This document shows, piece by piece, positions 1 through 8,247 of a stretch of DNA of 64,000 nt. Origin of the DNA: Chitinophaga barathri. GTDB lineage: Bacteria > Bacteroidota > Bacteroidia > Chitinophagales > Chitinophagaceae. Position 1 is the stretch's first letter; each line of letters begins with the position of its first letter. The stretch lies in assembly GCF_003807585.1 (NCBI RefSeq), contig NZ_RMBX01000003.1, forward strand, positions 372,001 to 436,000, in the 5' to 3' direction. Made by a program: the position numbers and the translations under genes. The notes below the pieces were generated by a model. It did not search any database and was not told where the DNA came from. It saw only the letters and a list, made by a program, of their open reading frames with translations.

Positions 1-23
1 TACGGCTCGGAATAATAGCGCAT
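1..23 (-). CDS. Start of an unidentified gene cut by the window edge
   Basis: On the minus strand an ATG at 23-21 opens a frame (MRYYSEP...) that runs off the window. A strong Shine-Dalgarno-like GGAGGGG lies six bases before it, and the gene begins 26 bp after the DUF983 stop on the same strand, so it probably belongs to the same transcript. Seven residues are too few to identify a family. Confidence 0.4.
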
Positions 24-49
24 TTTTTCCCCTCCGCCGTTTTAGGCTG

Positions 50-478
50 CTACACTTCCAGCATTCTCCTTGCCCGCCAGTTTTTATCGTAGTACACAAA
101 AAAGGCCAGCCAGATGCTCCGGGAGAGCCGCATCAGCAGCGGTTGTATCAGTATCAGTAAAAAGCCGTTCACGCCCAGCCACCAGTACACGCTGTTGTCT
201 TCCAGGGAAAAGCCAAGTAATACCCACCAGGCCACAAACGTGGCCACGCTGGTAGCAATGGCCAGTGCATAACTCACATAACCCGTCCCGAAATAAAAGC
301 CGGTCTCAGGCTCTGTAAGCTGGCCGCATTCGGGGCAGCGTTCGTTCATTTTCATGAACCGGAAAAGGTTGTAAGGATTGGTATCTTCGAAAAGCCTGCC
401 CTTTCTGCAACGCGGGCATTTGTTGCCCAATACGCTCAGTAAAAGGTTGGGCTTACGGTCTGTTCTTTCGGCACACAT
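50..478 (-). CDS. DUF983 family membrane protein
   Basis: A 142-residue protein of the DUF983 type, whose function is unknown; in many bacteria it is found near haem-copper oxidase genes. Near the N-terminus are two zinc-ribbon-like pairs, CPRC at about residue 21 and CPEC at about 48, followed by two hydrophobic membrane segments (about 66-88 and 97-118) and a short basic tail ending RARRMLEV. The length is normal for the family. It starts six bases after the stop of the upstream AraC gene, so the two are probably co-transcribed. The zinc pairs and the two-helix layout are visible; any role in metal or oxidase assembly is inference. Confidence 0.85.
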   Translation of the reverse strand: MCAERTDRKPNLLLSVLGNKCPRCRKGRLFEDTNPYNLFRFMKMNERCPECGQLTEPETGFYFGTGYVSYALAIATSVATFVAWWVLLGFSLEDNSVYWWLGVNGFLLILIQPLLMRLSRSIWLAFFVYYDKNWRARRMLEV

Positions 479-484
479 GGTATT

Positions 485-1354
485 TCAGATTAAGCTGTTT
501 CTAAATTCTTCGGGGGTAATTCCTTCGTATTTTTTAAAGAAGCGGGAGAAGTAGGAATTATCTTCGAAGTTGAGGTCCGTGGCGATCTGCGTAACGGTCA
601 GGTCTTCGTTTGTAAGCATCCGTTTGGCCTCCAGCAGCACGCGTTCCCTGATCAGTTCACCGGCCGTTTTGCCCAGCAGGTCCTGGCAGAGCGCGTTCAG
701 GTGATTCGGCGTGATATACATAAGCTCCGCATATTCCTTCGGGAGGCGCAGCCTGCGGTAATGTTTGTTGATCAGCTGCCTGAAGTTCCGCAGCACCAGT
801 TGTTTTTGCTGGGGCACTGCTTTTTTGGGCTCTTTCACGGTCACACGATTCACCAGCAGGAATAATTGCAGCAGCAACACGCGTATCATGTCCGCCTCAT
901 TCGCACCTGCCGCTTCTTTCAGCACCTGTTCAAACACAGCTTTCACTTCTTCCCTGCCGTTTGCCGGGATGTTGAGCACCTGCTCCTTACTGTTGCCGCT
1001 GAAAAAAGGAAAATGTTCCAGGTACTGGTGCTGCATGAGGAAAGCATGAAAAAAAGAAGCGGAGAAGTGGATCACATAACCGTCCGTGCCTTCCTTAAAA
1101 TGCCAGCTGTGCACCTGGCCCGGCGTCATGAAATAGATCTGCCAGGGTTGCACGGTGTACCGGGTGAAGTCCAGCGTATGTTCACCATTGCCTTTGGTAA
1201 AAAGTACCAGGTGGTAGAAATTGTGCCCGTGCTGCTGGTGGACGCGCTGGTAGTTCTTTTTAAGGTAACCCTCCAGCCGCTCGGCCAGCAGGTCCTGGTG
1301 CTGGTGACCCGCGCTGATGGTGCAAATATCATATACCGGGATGGTCTGTTTCAT
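485..1354 (-). CDS. AraC family transcriptional regulator with N-terminal cupin
   Basis: A 289-residue regulator. Residues from about 25 to 120 form a cupin-like sensor region (motifs such as GHNFYHLV and TPGQVHSWHF), and the last 100 residues carry the two helix-turn-helix motifs of the AraC/XylS family, ending in the typical DNSYFSRFFKKYEGITPEEFR. Proteins of this layout usually bind a small aromatic or sugar ligand in the cupin and activate nearby genes. The only same-strand gene directly behind it is the DUF983 gene six bases downstream. The ligand cannot be read from the sequence. Confidence 0.9.
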   Translation of the reverse strand: MKQTIPVYDICTISAGHQHQDLLAERLEGYLKKNYQRVHQQHGHNFYHLVLFTKGNGEHTLDFTRYTVQPWQIYFMTPGQVHSWHFKEGTDGYVIHFSASFFHAFLMQHQYLEHFPFFSGNSKEQVLNIPANGREEVKAVFEQVLKEAAGANEADMIRVLLLQLFLLVNRVTVKEPKKAVPQQKQLVLRNFRQLINKHYRRLRLPKEYAELMYITPNHLNALCQDLLGKTAGELIRERVLLEAKRMLTNEDLTVTQIATDLNFEDNSYFSRFFKKYEGITPEEFRNSLI

Positions 1355-1503
1355 GACAGTGTAAAGGTACGACGGAAGCTGCGGGTGGCAAACGAAGATT
1401 CAGGGGTTTTGTGGGACTTTTTACTGATTAGCTGTAAAAAGAGGGTTTTCATAATTACCGGTCCTGTGTAAAAAAGAATGCCTGTGCCTTACCGGTTTGC
1501 ATC

Positions 1504-1534
1504 AAAAAAGACCGGCGCCAATAAAAGCGCCGGT
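1504..1534 (-). terminator. Rho-independent terminator of the GreA/GreB-type gene
   Basis: On the minus strand AACCGGCGC pairs with GCGCCGGTC around an eight-base loop, followed by TTTTTT. It lies 40 bp downstream of the elongation-factor-like gene at 1574-1975. Confidence 0.8.
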
Positions 1535-1573
1535 TGTTACTTATCCTATCTTGAGCTATTACGATCTTATATA

Positions 1574-1975
1574 TTATTCATTGTCATTGATCACTGTTTT
1601 GATCCGGAACTTTTTCTGCCCGCCGGGCACGGGCCACATCACTTCCTGTCCCTCCCTGAAACCTATCAGGGCCACGCCCACCGGGGCCATCACGGAGATC
1701 TTCCTTTGTTTGATATCAGCTTCTTCCGGCATTACGACGGTCAGTTCCATTTCTTTGCTTTTGTTGGTTTCCTGTACGATCACACGGGAATTCAGGCGCA
1801 CCACGTCCGCCGGGAATTCGTCCTTGCTCACCAGTTTCGCCTTCCTGAAGTCCGCCAGCAGCGATTCCACCACTTCGGGCGTAAACGCGCTGACGCGTTC
1901 ATCTTCCTGGAGGCAGGCCTGTAATATTTCAAAGTCGTCTTTTCTGAATACGAGCTGATGTTTTGTCTTTTGCAT
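1574..1975 (-). CDS. GreA/GreB-type C-terminal domain protein (Rnk-like)
   Basis: A 133-residue protein with a short helical N-terminus and the FKBP-like C-terminal domain shared by GreA, GreB and Rnk. The family signature runs from LNSRVIVQET to the segment KISVMAPVGVALIGFREGQEVMWPVPGG near residues 90-118. The long N-terminal coiled coil of true GreA, which carries the acidic tip entering the polymerase secondary channel, is absent, so transcript cleavage is unlikely. Rnk-type proteins bind RNA polymerase without cleavage activity; that role is inferred here. It is a single gene with its own terminator. Confidence 0.85.
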   Translation of the reverse strand: MQKTKHQLVFRKDDFEILQACLQEDERVSAFTPEVVESLLADFRKAKLVSKDEFPADVVRLNSRVIVQETNKSKEMELTVVMPEEADIKQRKISVMAPVGVALIGFREGQEVMWPVPGGQKKFRIKTVINDNE

Positions 1976-2137
1976 CGGTTATAATTTTTTATATGAATGA
2001 AAATTCCGGCCCGCGTGCAATGGCGGCTCCGAAATATAAATATGTCTGGATGGAATTCCCGGGCTTCCTTATTCCCGGTCAGGCAGATGGAGAAGTATTA
2101 TATTGTCCTGGTGTACAAACATCATGCCTTCCGCGGC

Positions 2138-2371
2138 CTACCAGACCCTCAGCAGCCAGCGGAGCTGACCTGAAAGATTGGCTTTGGCGGTTCCGGGTTG
2201 TTTTTTTCTTGCGTTTTTTGTCACGATCAGTAGTAATGGAATGGTCAGGCACAATGCCCAATACCAGCCGGAATGCCTCGTTAAGCCGGCGCGCAATACG
2301 ACCGCGTTCAGCGTTACAAGTAAAACCAGCACCATGCCGCTGACCGGAACAATTTCTTTGTTCTCAGTCAT
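2138..2371 (-). CDS. Small hypothetical membrane protein
   Basis: A 77-residue protein with two hydrophobic stretches (about residues 11-28 and 35-50) followed by a basic, tryptophan-containing tail (KNARKKQ ... LRWLLRVW). I do not recognise the family. The ATG at 2371 and the clear membrane-segment pattern favour a real gene over a chance frame, but a competing frame on the same strand (2079-2261) has no membrane or signal features. It stands alone between the GreA-like gene and a long intergenic region. Confidence 0.5.
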   Translation of the reverse strand: MTENKEIVPVSGMVLVLLVTLNAVVLRAGLTRHSGWYWALCLTIPLLLIVTKNARKKQPGTAKANLSGQLRWLLRVW

Positions 2372-2699
2372 AGCAATTCGCCTTAAAATGTTTTAATGAA
2401 TAAGCAGGAAGCCCCTGAACCCTGGCATTACGATAATCGGTTCAGGGCAAGCGTATTGAAGTCCTTAAAATTTGAGAAGTAATATAACTTCTTGCAGAAT
2501 GTGCGGAATTGTTTGCTGATGCAGGTATACAGCGGCATCACGTCCTGTGCGGGACGGTTTGCGGTGATGCGCGGATGCTGATATAATATTGTACCTGACA
2601 TTATGCGAATATAAGAAATTTATGTCGAAATACCCGTTTTAACGCTTCTTTAGCATTTACAGCCGGTAATTAATTTGGAATTTCTACTGCCGTTCACTT

Positions 2700-2716
2700 A
2701 CTTTGTATTTCAAAGT
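2700..2716. promoter_or_regulatory. Operator-like dyad ACTTTG-N5-CAAAGT
   Basis: Perfect six-base inverted repeat, spacer TATTT. It is a shorter version of the dyad at 2779-2799, centre-to-centre distance 81 bp. The shared ACTTTG/CAAAGT arms suggest the same dimeric regulator binds both. The regulator is not encoded next to it. Confidence 0.5.
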
Positions 2717-2778
2717 GCTTTCAATCTAATATTTTCCGACATCAACGGGCTGCTCATCCAGCCTTATTTTTCACCCTT

Positions 2779-2799
2779 TTACTTTGTAGTACAAAGTAA
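2779..2799. promoter_or_regulatory. Perfect 9-bp operator-like dyad before the ferritin-like gene
   Basis: TTACTTTGT-AGT-ACAAAGTAA is a perfect nine-base inverted repeat ending 13 bp before the ATG at 2813. TTACTTTG also resembles the Bacteroidota -7 element (TAnnTTTG), so the dyad may overlap a promoter and produce a very short leader. This placement is why I chose the start at 2813. Confidence 0.6.
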
Positions 2800-2812
2800 T
2801 AACAAGATTCCC

Positions 2813-3553
2813 ATGCATACTACGCACGACTGGGTCCGGTTCTTCCGCCACAACGCCACACACCACCGCGTGAACTGGGACCTTATGCCCGGCATCACTC
2901 CTTCGCAGACCAAAACTATTCTCCGCCACCTCCAGGCCTGGCAGCTCGGCGAAACCTCCGATGGCCGCCATCTCCTGCGCGCCGCATTCCTGCACGCACG
3001 CAAGACCGGTGACGAACATTTTGTGGAAGCGATGCAGCTTTTTATTAAAGAAGAACAAAAACATGGCGAGAACCTCGGCCGTTATCTCGATATGATCGGG
3101 CAGCCCAGGGTGGGCCACAACTGGGGCGATACGCTCTTCCGCAAAGCCCGCCACTTCAACACCAGCATGGAAGCCTGGACGCTCGCCGTACTCACCGTGG
3201 AAAGTGGCGCACAGGTGTTTTACCAGTCGCTGAAAGATGCCACTTCATGCGTGCTCCTGAAACAGATCTGCCGCGAAATACTCATCGACGAAGCGTATCA
3301 TATCGAATTCCAGCGGGAACGGATGGAACAGATCTTCCGGGCAAAATCCTCTTTATCCAGGCTGGTGTGCAAAATAGTGTACCGGGTGTTTTATTTCTCC
3401 ACCATTCACGTAATGTGGTTTGCCCACCGCGAACTGTTCAAAGCAGGCGGGAACACCTACGGCAGCTTCCTGCGCAAGATGCGGTACAAGTATCATAAAA
3501 CGCTGCACCGGATCACTTCCGCCGAACCGGCGCCCCAACTGTCTTATTCGTAA
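2813..3553 (+). CDS. Ferritin-like di-iron domain protein
   Basis: A protein of about 246 residues when started at the ATG at 2813; an in-frame TTG at 2675 would add 46 unlikely residues. Two ExxH metal motifs are visible, one in LFIKEEQKHGENL and one in EILIDEAYHIEFQ, plus an isolated Glu in VLTVESGAQVFYQ, the pattern of a four-helix di-iron carboxylate protein. The C-terminal part is basic and partly hydrophobic (about residues 175-205), perhaps membrane-associated. It is preceded by two dyads and followed 39 bp later by the DUF1361 gene. Substrate and true role (oxidase, peroxide handling) are unknown. Confidence 0.75.
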   Translation: MHTTHDWVRFFRHNATHHRVNWDLMPGITPSQTKTILRHLQAWQLGETSDGRHLLRAAFLHARKTGDEHFVEAMQLFIKEEQKHGENLGRYLDMIGQPRVGHNWGDTLFRKARHFNTSMEAWTLAVLTVESGAQVFYQSLKDATSCVLLKQICREILIDEAYHIEFQRERMEQIFRAKSSLSRLVCKIVYRVFYFSTIHVMWFAHRELFKAGGNTYGSFLRKMRYKYHKTLHRITSAEPAPQLSYS

Positions 3554-3592
3554 AACGCTGATGAAGGAAAACGTATCTCAACTATCCTACTC

Positions 3593-4225
3593 ATGAAACA
3601 AATCGAAAAAATGCTCCTGCTGAGCATATCGTTCATGTGCCTGCTACTGGCCGGGCGCATGCTTTATACGCAAAGCCTTACCTATGTTTTCCTGGCATGG
3701 AACACTTTCCTGGCCCTGATCCCGCTGATGATGAGCAGGAGATTAAAGCCCGGCGAAAAACTTCACTGGCGGAACATTCTCAAACTGGCGGGCTGGCTCC
3801 TGTTTTTCCCCAACGCCCCTTACCTGCTCACCGACCTGTTCCACTTCCATTCGGCACCGCCCGTGCCGGTATGGTACGACCTTTTCCTGTTGTCCACCGC
3901 GGCGTGGAACGGGCTCTGGCTGGGGATGATCTCGCTGATGCGCGTGGAACAGTTCCTCGCGGGATGCCTGACGTCACGCCCCGTGTATCTCTGCCTGGGG
4001 GCGGCTTCACTCCTTTGTGGTTACGGCATTTATATCGGCCGGTTCCTGCGGTTCAACAGCTGGGATGTGTTCACCGCGCCCTATGCTTTGCTGCAAAACA
4101 TGGCGGGGCATTTTATTCATCCCTTTCATCATGCGGAAGTATGGGCTTTCACGGCTTTGTTCGCCATGATGTTCGGGCTTTTTTACTACACGCTCAAGAT
4201 GCTCCGCTCCTCCGCATTATGCTGA
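3593..4225 (+). CDS. DUF1361 integral membrane protein
   Basis: A 210-residue protein with about six hydrophobic helices and the DUF1361 core around FFPNAPYLLTDLFHF and VPVWYDLFLL. The family occurs in Gram-positive bacteria and Bacteroidota and has no known function. It follows the ferritin-like gene by 39 bp and precedes lemA by 46 bp, so the four genes from 2813 to 6775 may be transcribed together. Confidence 0.85.
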   Translation: MKQIEKMLLLSISFMCLLLAGRMLYTQSLTYVFLAWNTFLALIPLMMSRRLKPGEKLHWRNILKLAGWLLFFPNAPYLLTDLFHFHSAPPVPVWYDLFLLSTAAWNGLWLGMISLMRVEQFLAGCLTSRPVYLCLGAASLLCGYGIYIGRFLRFNSWDVFTAPYALLQNMAGHFIHPFHHAEVWAFTALFAMMFGLFYYTLKMLRSSALC

Positions 4226-4271
4226 TCCGATATTTATAATTAATTTCCCTCTTCCTAAAACCTACGGAACT

Positions 4272-4826
4272 ATGGGAATTACCATTGGAATCATTGTTGT
4301 TGCCGCCATCCTGTTGATCTGGGCCGTGTCCGGCTACAACAGGCTGGTGAGCAAACGGAACCTCATGAAAGAAGGCTGGAGCGGGATAGACGTGAGCCTC
4401 AACAAACGTTATGACCTCATCCCGAACCTCGTTGAAACCGTGAAAGGCTATGCCGCGCACGAGAAACAAACGCTGGAACAGGTCACCAGTTACCGCACGG
4501 CGTCCATGAACGCCGCTACACCGCACGACAAGATGCAGGCGGAAGCCGGCCTTACGCGCGCCCTCGGCTCGCTGTTCGCCGTTGCCGAAAACTATCCCGA
4601 CCTGAAGGCCAGCGCCAACTTTATTGAGCTGCAAACCGAACTGTCCGGCATAGAAAACAACCTGGAATCCGCCCGCCGGTACTATAATGGCACCGTACGC
4701 GAAAACAATACGCTCGTTGAAAGTTTTCCCACCAATATCATCGCCGGCATGTTCGGCTTCCGCACCGGGGAGTTCTTCGAAATCGATAACCCCGCGCACC
4801 GCGAAAGACCCAATGTGAAGTTCTGA
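4272..4826 (+). CDS. lemA: LemA family protein
   Basis: A 184-residue LemA protein: one N-terminal transmembrane helix (about residues 2-22), then an alpha-helical domain with the family pattern VSKRNLMKEGWSGIDVSLNKRYDLIPNLVETVKGYAAHE and the C-terminal block NARRYYN-like SARRYYNGTVRENNTLVESFPTN. Length is typical. Its TGA overlaps the ATG of the DUF2207 gene (TGATGA), showing translational coupling; LemA and DUF2207/TPM-type proteins are frequently paired. The family is linked to envelope organisation or stress, but its biochemical role is unknown. Confidence 0.93.
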   Translation: MGITIGIIVVAAILLIWAVSGYNRLVSKRNLMKEGWSGIDVSLNKRYDLIPNLVETVKGYAAHEKQTLEQVTSYRTASMNAATPHDKMQAEAGLTRALGSLFAVAENYPDLKASANFIELQTELSGIENNLESARRYYNGTVRENNTLVESFPTNIIAGMFGFRTGEFFEIDNPAHRERPNVKF

Positions 4827-6775
4827 TGAAACATTTCTTTTTTGCCCTTGTCCTCCTGCTGCTCCACGGGCATACGCAGGCGCAGGAAACGGCTGCCACC
4901 ACTTACATCCAGGACGGCGAGGAACACACCCTGTATTCCGACGGCATCCTGGACTTCCATTCGGACATACGCCTCTACCCCACCGGGGAAGCGCGCATCA
5001 CCGAGCACATCAAAGTATTTACCGCCAGGTTCTACATCAAAAAAGGCATCTTCCGCAACATCCCGCTTTACCGCAGGGACAAAAACGGCAAGCGCAAACG
5101 TGTAGACATCCACGTTACAGAGGTACTGAAAGACGGCGTGCCCGAACCTTACACCGATACCGAGAATGACGGTGACCTCATGATCCGCATCGGCAGCGCG
5201 GATGTGGAGCTGGAGCCGGGCGTGTACGAATACGCCATCAGTTATTCCACTACCGGCCACGTCGGGTTCTTTGACAACTTCGACGAGTTTTACTGGAACG
5301 TGACCGGCTCCGGCTGGGACTTCCCGATCGTAAAAGCAAGCGCCACCGTGGAGCTTCCGAGGGGTGCCAAAACGGTGCAGGCAGCCTGCTACACCGGCCC
5401 GGACGGCTCCACCGCCAGCAACTGCACGGTATCCTACAACGCGGAAGGGTATCCCACCTTCACCGCCAGCCAGCTGCTGGAACCGGGCAGCGGTTTTACG
5501 ATCTCGCCGGCCTTTACCCCCGGCGTCATCACCCGTCCCCCGCCACCCGGCTTCCGGGATAAGCTAAAAGAATGGTATGAGAACTACCGGGCTGTGCTTC
5601 TCGCCCTCATCGGCAGCGCGGGCCTGTTCTTTTATTTCTTTACCAGCTGGAAAAAACATGGCGTGGACCCTGTACAGCCGGTGGCCGTGCCCGCCTTTGA
5701 ACCGCCGGACGGCCTTTCTCCCGCCGCCCTGCGTTATATCTTCAAACGCACCACGGACAATAAAGGGAACGCCGCCGCGCTGGTGAGCCTGGCCGTAAAA
5801 AAGGTGCTCCGTATTAAAGAAACAGACCGGGAAGAATATACGGTCGAGAAGCTGATTGACGCACCCAAAGACCTTCCGAAGGAAGAACAGAAGCTGTTCT
5901 CCGGCCTGCTTAGTTCCCGCAAACAGATTGCGCTGGACAATAAACAGTTTAAGATATTTGAGGCGGCGAACAATGCGTTCAACGCTTCTTTGTCCGAACA
6001 ATACAGGATCAAGGATTATTTCCTGCCCAATACCAAACAGATATTGATCGGCGGCCTGCTTACGGGGCTGATCGTGTTTATTTATATGCTGTTGATCAAT
6101 GCGGGTGTGTTTGTCCTGCTCCTGTTCGTCACGCCATTCCTGGGCGTGGGCGTGGCCATGCTGGTTAATGGTTTTAAAAAACTGCGCGAAGGTTGCGCCG
6201 GCATTCTTTACCTGGCCTTTGGCCTCCCGTTCACCATCGCGCCGGTCGTGGTCATGTTCTCCTTTATGGATGAAGTGCCTTTTGTGGCGCTGCTGTTCAT
6301 GCTCGCGGCCAGCCTTGGATATGTCCTTTACATCAAGCTGATCAAAGCGCCCACACCGCTGGGTGCCGCCATGGACGCCAAGATCGAAGGGTTCAGGATG
6401 TACCTTGAGACTGCCGAAGAACACAGGCTGGACATGCTCACGCCGCCCGAACATACCCCCGCGCTTTTTGAAAGGCTCCTGCCCTACGCCATTGCCCTGG
6501 ACCTGGAGAATCAATGGGCGGACAAGTTCAGCAGCGTGCTGGAGCAGGCGAACTACGATCCCACCTGGTATGCGGGGGACTACATGAACTACACACGTTT
6601 CTCATCCTCGTTCTCCAACCGCCTTACTTCTTCCGTGATGACCGCCCGTATGGACCCCACACCTCCGCGCAGCTCCGGCAGCAGTTCAAGCGGCAGCTCC
6701 AGCTGGAGCTCCGGCAGCAGCGGCGGCGGTTCTTCCGGCGGTGGCGGCGGCGGCGGCGGCGGTGGCGGCTGGTAA
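4826..6775 (+). CDS. DUF2207 membrane protein with glycine/serine-rich tail
   Basis: A 649-residue protein with a signal peptide (cleavage near AQA-Q at residue 19), a periplasmic beta-rich DUF2207 domain (about 25-230), one transmembrane helix near 255-275, a cytoplasmic-type domain, two further hydrophobic pairs near 405-500, and a C-terminus of Ser/Gly runs ending in an uninterrupted glycine tract before GGW. Such Gly-rich tails are typical of this family. It is translationally coupled to lemA (1-base overlap) and followed by a strong terminator. Function unknown; a partnership with LemA at the envelope is inferred from context. Confidence 0.88.
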   Translation: MKHFFFALVLLLLHGHTQAQETAATTYIQDGEEHTLYSDGILDFHSDIRLYPTGEARITEHIKVFTARFYIKKGIFRNIPLYRRDKNGKRKRVDIHVTEVLKDGVPEPYTDTENDGDLMIRIGSADVELEPGVYEYAISYSTTGHVGFFDNFDEFYWNVTGSGWDFPIVKASATVELPRGAKTVQAACYTGPDGSTASNCTVSYNAEGYPTFTASQLLEPGSGFTISPAFTPGVITRPPPPGFRDKLKEWYENYRAVLLALIGSAGLFFYFFTSWKKHGVDPVQPVAVPAFEPPDGLSPAALRYIFKRTTDNKGNAAALVSLAVKKVLRIKETDREEYTVEKLIDAPKDLPKEEQKLFSGLLSSRKQIALDNKQFKIFEAANNAFNASLSEQYRIKDYFLPNTKQILIGGLLTGLIVFIYMLLINAGVFVLLLFVTPFLGVGVAMLVNGFKKLREGCAGILYLAFGLPFTIAPVVVMFSFMDEVPFVALLFMLAASLGYVLYIKLIKAPTPLGAAMDAKIEGFRMYLETAEEHRLDMLTPPEHTPALFERLLPYAIALDLENQWADKFSSVLEQANYDPTWYAGDYMNYTRFSSSFSNRLTSSVMTARMDPTPPRSSGSSSSGSSSWSSGSSGGGSSGGGGGGGGGGGW

Positions 6776-6805
6776 CCCTTTGTAAAAGATCATTTCATCA
6801 TAAAG

Positions 6806-6836
6806 ACAGCGCCGGAAGGAATACTTCCGGCGCTGT
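6806..6836 (+). terminator. Terminator of the lemA-DUF2207 operon
   Basis: ACAGCGCCGGAAG pairs with CTTCCGGCGCTGT (13 bp, five-base loop), followed by TATTTTTAT, 30 bp after the DUF2207 stop. Confidence 0.9.
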
Positions 6837-6993
6837 TATTTTTATGGCGCTCAATGCCCGCTTATATTTTTTGCTGCGCTGACGTATCAGGGTTCTCCAC
6901 GGCATTTTATCCTGCTTTCAGAAGCGGATATCTTTATCCGTTCAGTGCGGAACTATCTGGCGGCTGTACCATTCCGTGCTTCCGTTTTATGCT

Positions 6994-7989
6994 TTAAAAG
7001 CGGAACCTCACGCCTGCATTCAACCCCAGCCCGCCGATGTTGATATAAGACTTCAGATCATTGGCGGGGGCGTTGTCGTTTTTATAGTTTGTTTTGGTAC
7101 CGGTGGTGCCGGTGGGTGTGTTCGAGTTCTGGTCCAGCACTGTTACATATTCTGTTTCGCGTTCGGCGGTGCTCAGGTCGTTCACGCCGCGCGTTTGCCG
7201 CGCAATCTCCGCGCCGGTGGTGGTATTTACGATGCGTGTTACTTCATCGTACTCTGTCACTTCCTTGCTTTTGCTTCTTACCGGTACGTTGCGGTATTCA
7301 GCTTCGGCAAATATATCCAGCTTGCGGGCCACTGCATAGTTGAAACCCAATGCACCCTGGAAACCAAAAGTGGGATTGGGTTTGATCTCTTCCTTACGAT
7401 GAATGGTGGTTTGCGCCACTACCACCGCGGGCTGGCCCGGCACACTGCTCGTGCGGGTAGCATCCGTTTCGATGATCAGCCTTCCCCACAGCGGCACGAC
7501 GAATCCGAAACGGACATACGGATTAAACTTTTCATACCCCGGGCTCACTACCAGGCTCGGGGCGAAATCAATAGCATTCACATGCCCGTGCGATTCGATA
7601 CTGCCCACCACGGTATTGGTACCCTGTACGGTGGTCAGGTTCTTCGTCATCAGGTTCTTTTTGCTGTGGAAATAGTTGAACGTGCCCTCGATGGCAAAAT
7701 GTTTATTGAGCGTATACCCGAAGGATAAGCCGCCGCGCACGCCCTCGCCGTAAGACCCGGTGAGCACCCGCTCTGAAAGGGTGGTCGTGGCCCCGGTGGT
7801 GGGATTTACGGCCACATGTTCGTCTCTCGGCGGGTATGGGCCCACGTCAGGGAACTGGCCGGGTGATACGCTGAAAAAATATCCGCCGGCTACTTTCATG
7901 TAAAATTTTCCTGGGGTGGACTGTGCATGTGCTCCGTGTGTAAATGCCATTGCCAACAATGCAAGGCAAAGCAGGGTTTTGCGATTCAT
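6994..7989 (-). CDS. Outer-membrane beta-barrel protein
   Basis: A 331-residue protein with a signal peptide (cleavage near AHA-QS, residue 22) and alternating hydrophobic strands typical of a porin-like or OmpW/OmpA-type barrel (GGLSFGYTLNKHFAIEGTF, YVRFGFVVPLWG, GALGFNYAVARKLDIFAEAEYR). It ends in NAGVRFRF, with the terminal Phe recognised by the outer-membrane assembly machinery. An Asn/Thr-rich insertion lies near residue 290. It stands alone. The barrel is well supported; any transport function is unknown. Confidence 0.82.
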   Translation of the reverse strand: MNRKTLLCLALLAMAFTHGAHAQSTPGKFYMKVAGGYFFSVSPGQFPDVGPYPPRDEHVAVNPTTGATTTLSERVLTGSYGEGVRGGLSFGYTLNKHFAIEGTFNYFHSKKNLMTKNLTTVQGTNTVVGSIESHGHVNAIDFAPSLVVSPGYEKFNPYVRFGFVVPLWGRLIIETDATRTSSVPGQPAVVVAQTTIHRKEEIKPNPTFGFQGALGFNYAVARKLDIFAEAEYRNVPVRSKSKEVTEYDEVTRIVNTTTGAEIARQTRGVNDLSTAERETEYVTVLDQNSNTPTGTTGTKTNYKNDNAPANDLKSYINIGGLGLNAGVRFRF

Positions 7990-8247
7990 ACTTCAACTGT
8001 TTTGGTTACTGAATATGGTTCCGTATCAATATGGTTATATGAAAGTTAACGATTTTCAGGCGATTACGGCAAGTTTATCTGATTTTCAGGCATGGAATCG
8101 CTCAGGCGATTGCTGAGCACCAAACAGGAAATCGCACTACTGACGCCGGCCATCACGCAGATCAATACCCGGAACCATATTGTTCGTTCATCCGGTACCG
8201 GGGCGGGTCATTACCAGGTAAAACGATAACCGTACATTTACACCGCG

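Larger units (their letters stand above)
2372..2812. other. 440-bp non-coding region with a hairpin and two operator-like dyads
   Basis: No convincing gene lies here. A hairpin is formed by GCATCAC (2535-2541) with GTGATGC (2564-2570), with an inner GTCC/GGAC stem; no T-run follows, so it is not an obvious terminator. The right half holds two dyads (2700-2716 and 2779-2799) listed separately. A frame open from a TTG at 2675 reads through both dyads into the ferritin-like gene but encodes a low-complexity, Phe-rich leader that looks spurious. Confidence 0.6.

Noticed and set aside
2535..2570. Riboswitch or small RNA
   Set aside because: The hairpin has no conserved core that I recognise, no nearby terminator, and no clear downstream gene in the right orientation.
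5564..6514. Open frame of 316 codons on the minus strand
   Set aside because: Antisense to the DUF2207 gene; composition is His/Gln/Arg-rich and without family similarity.
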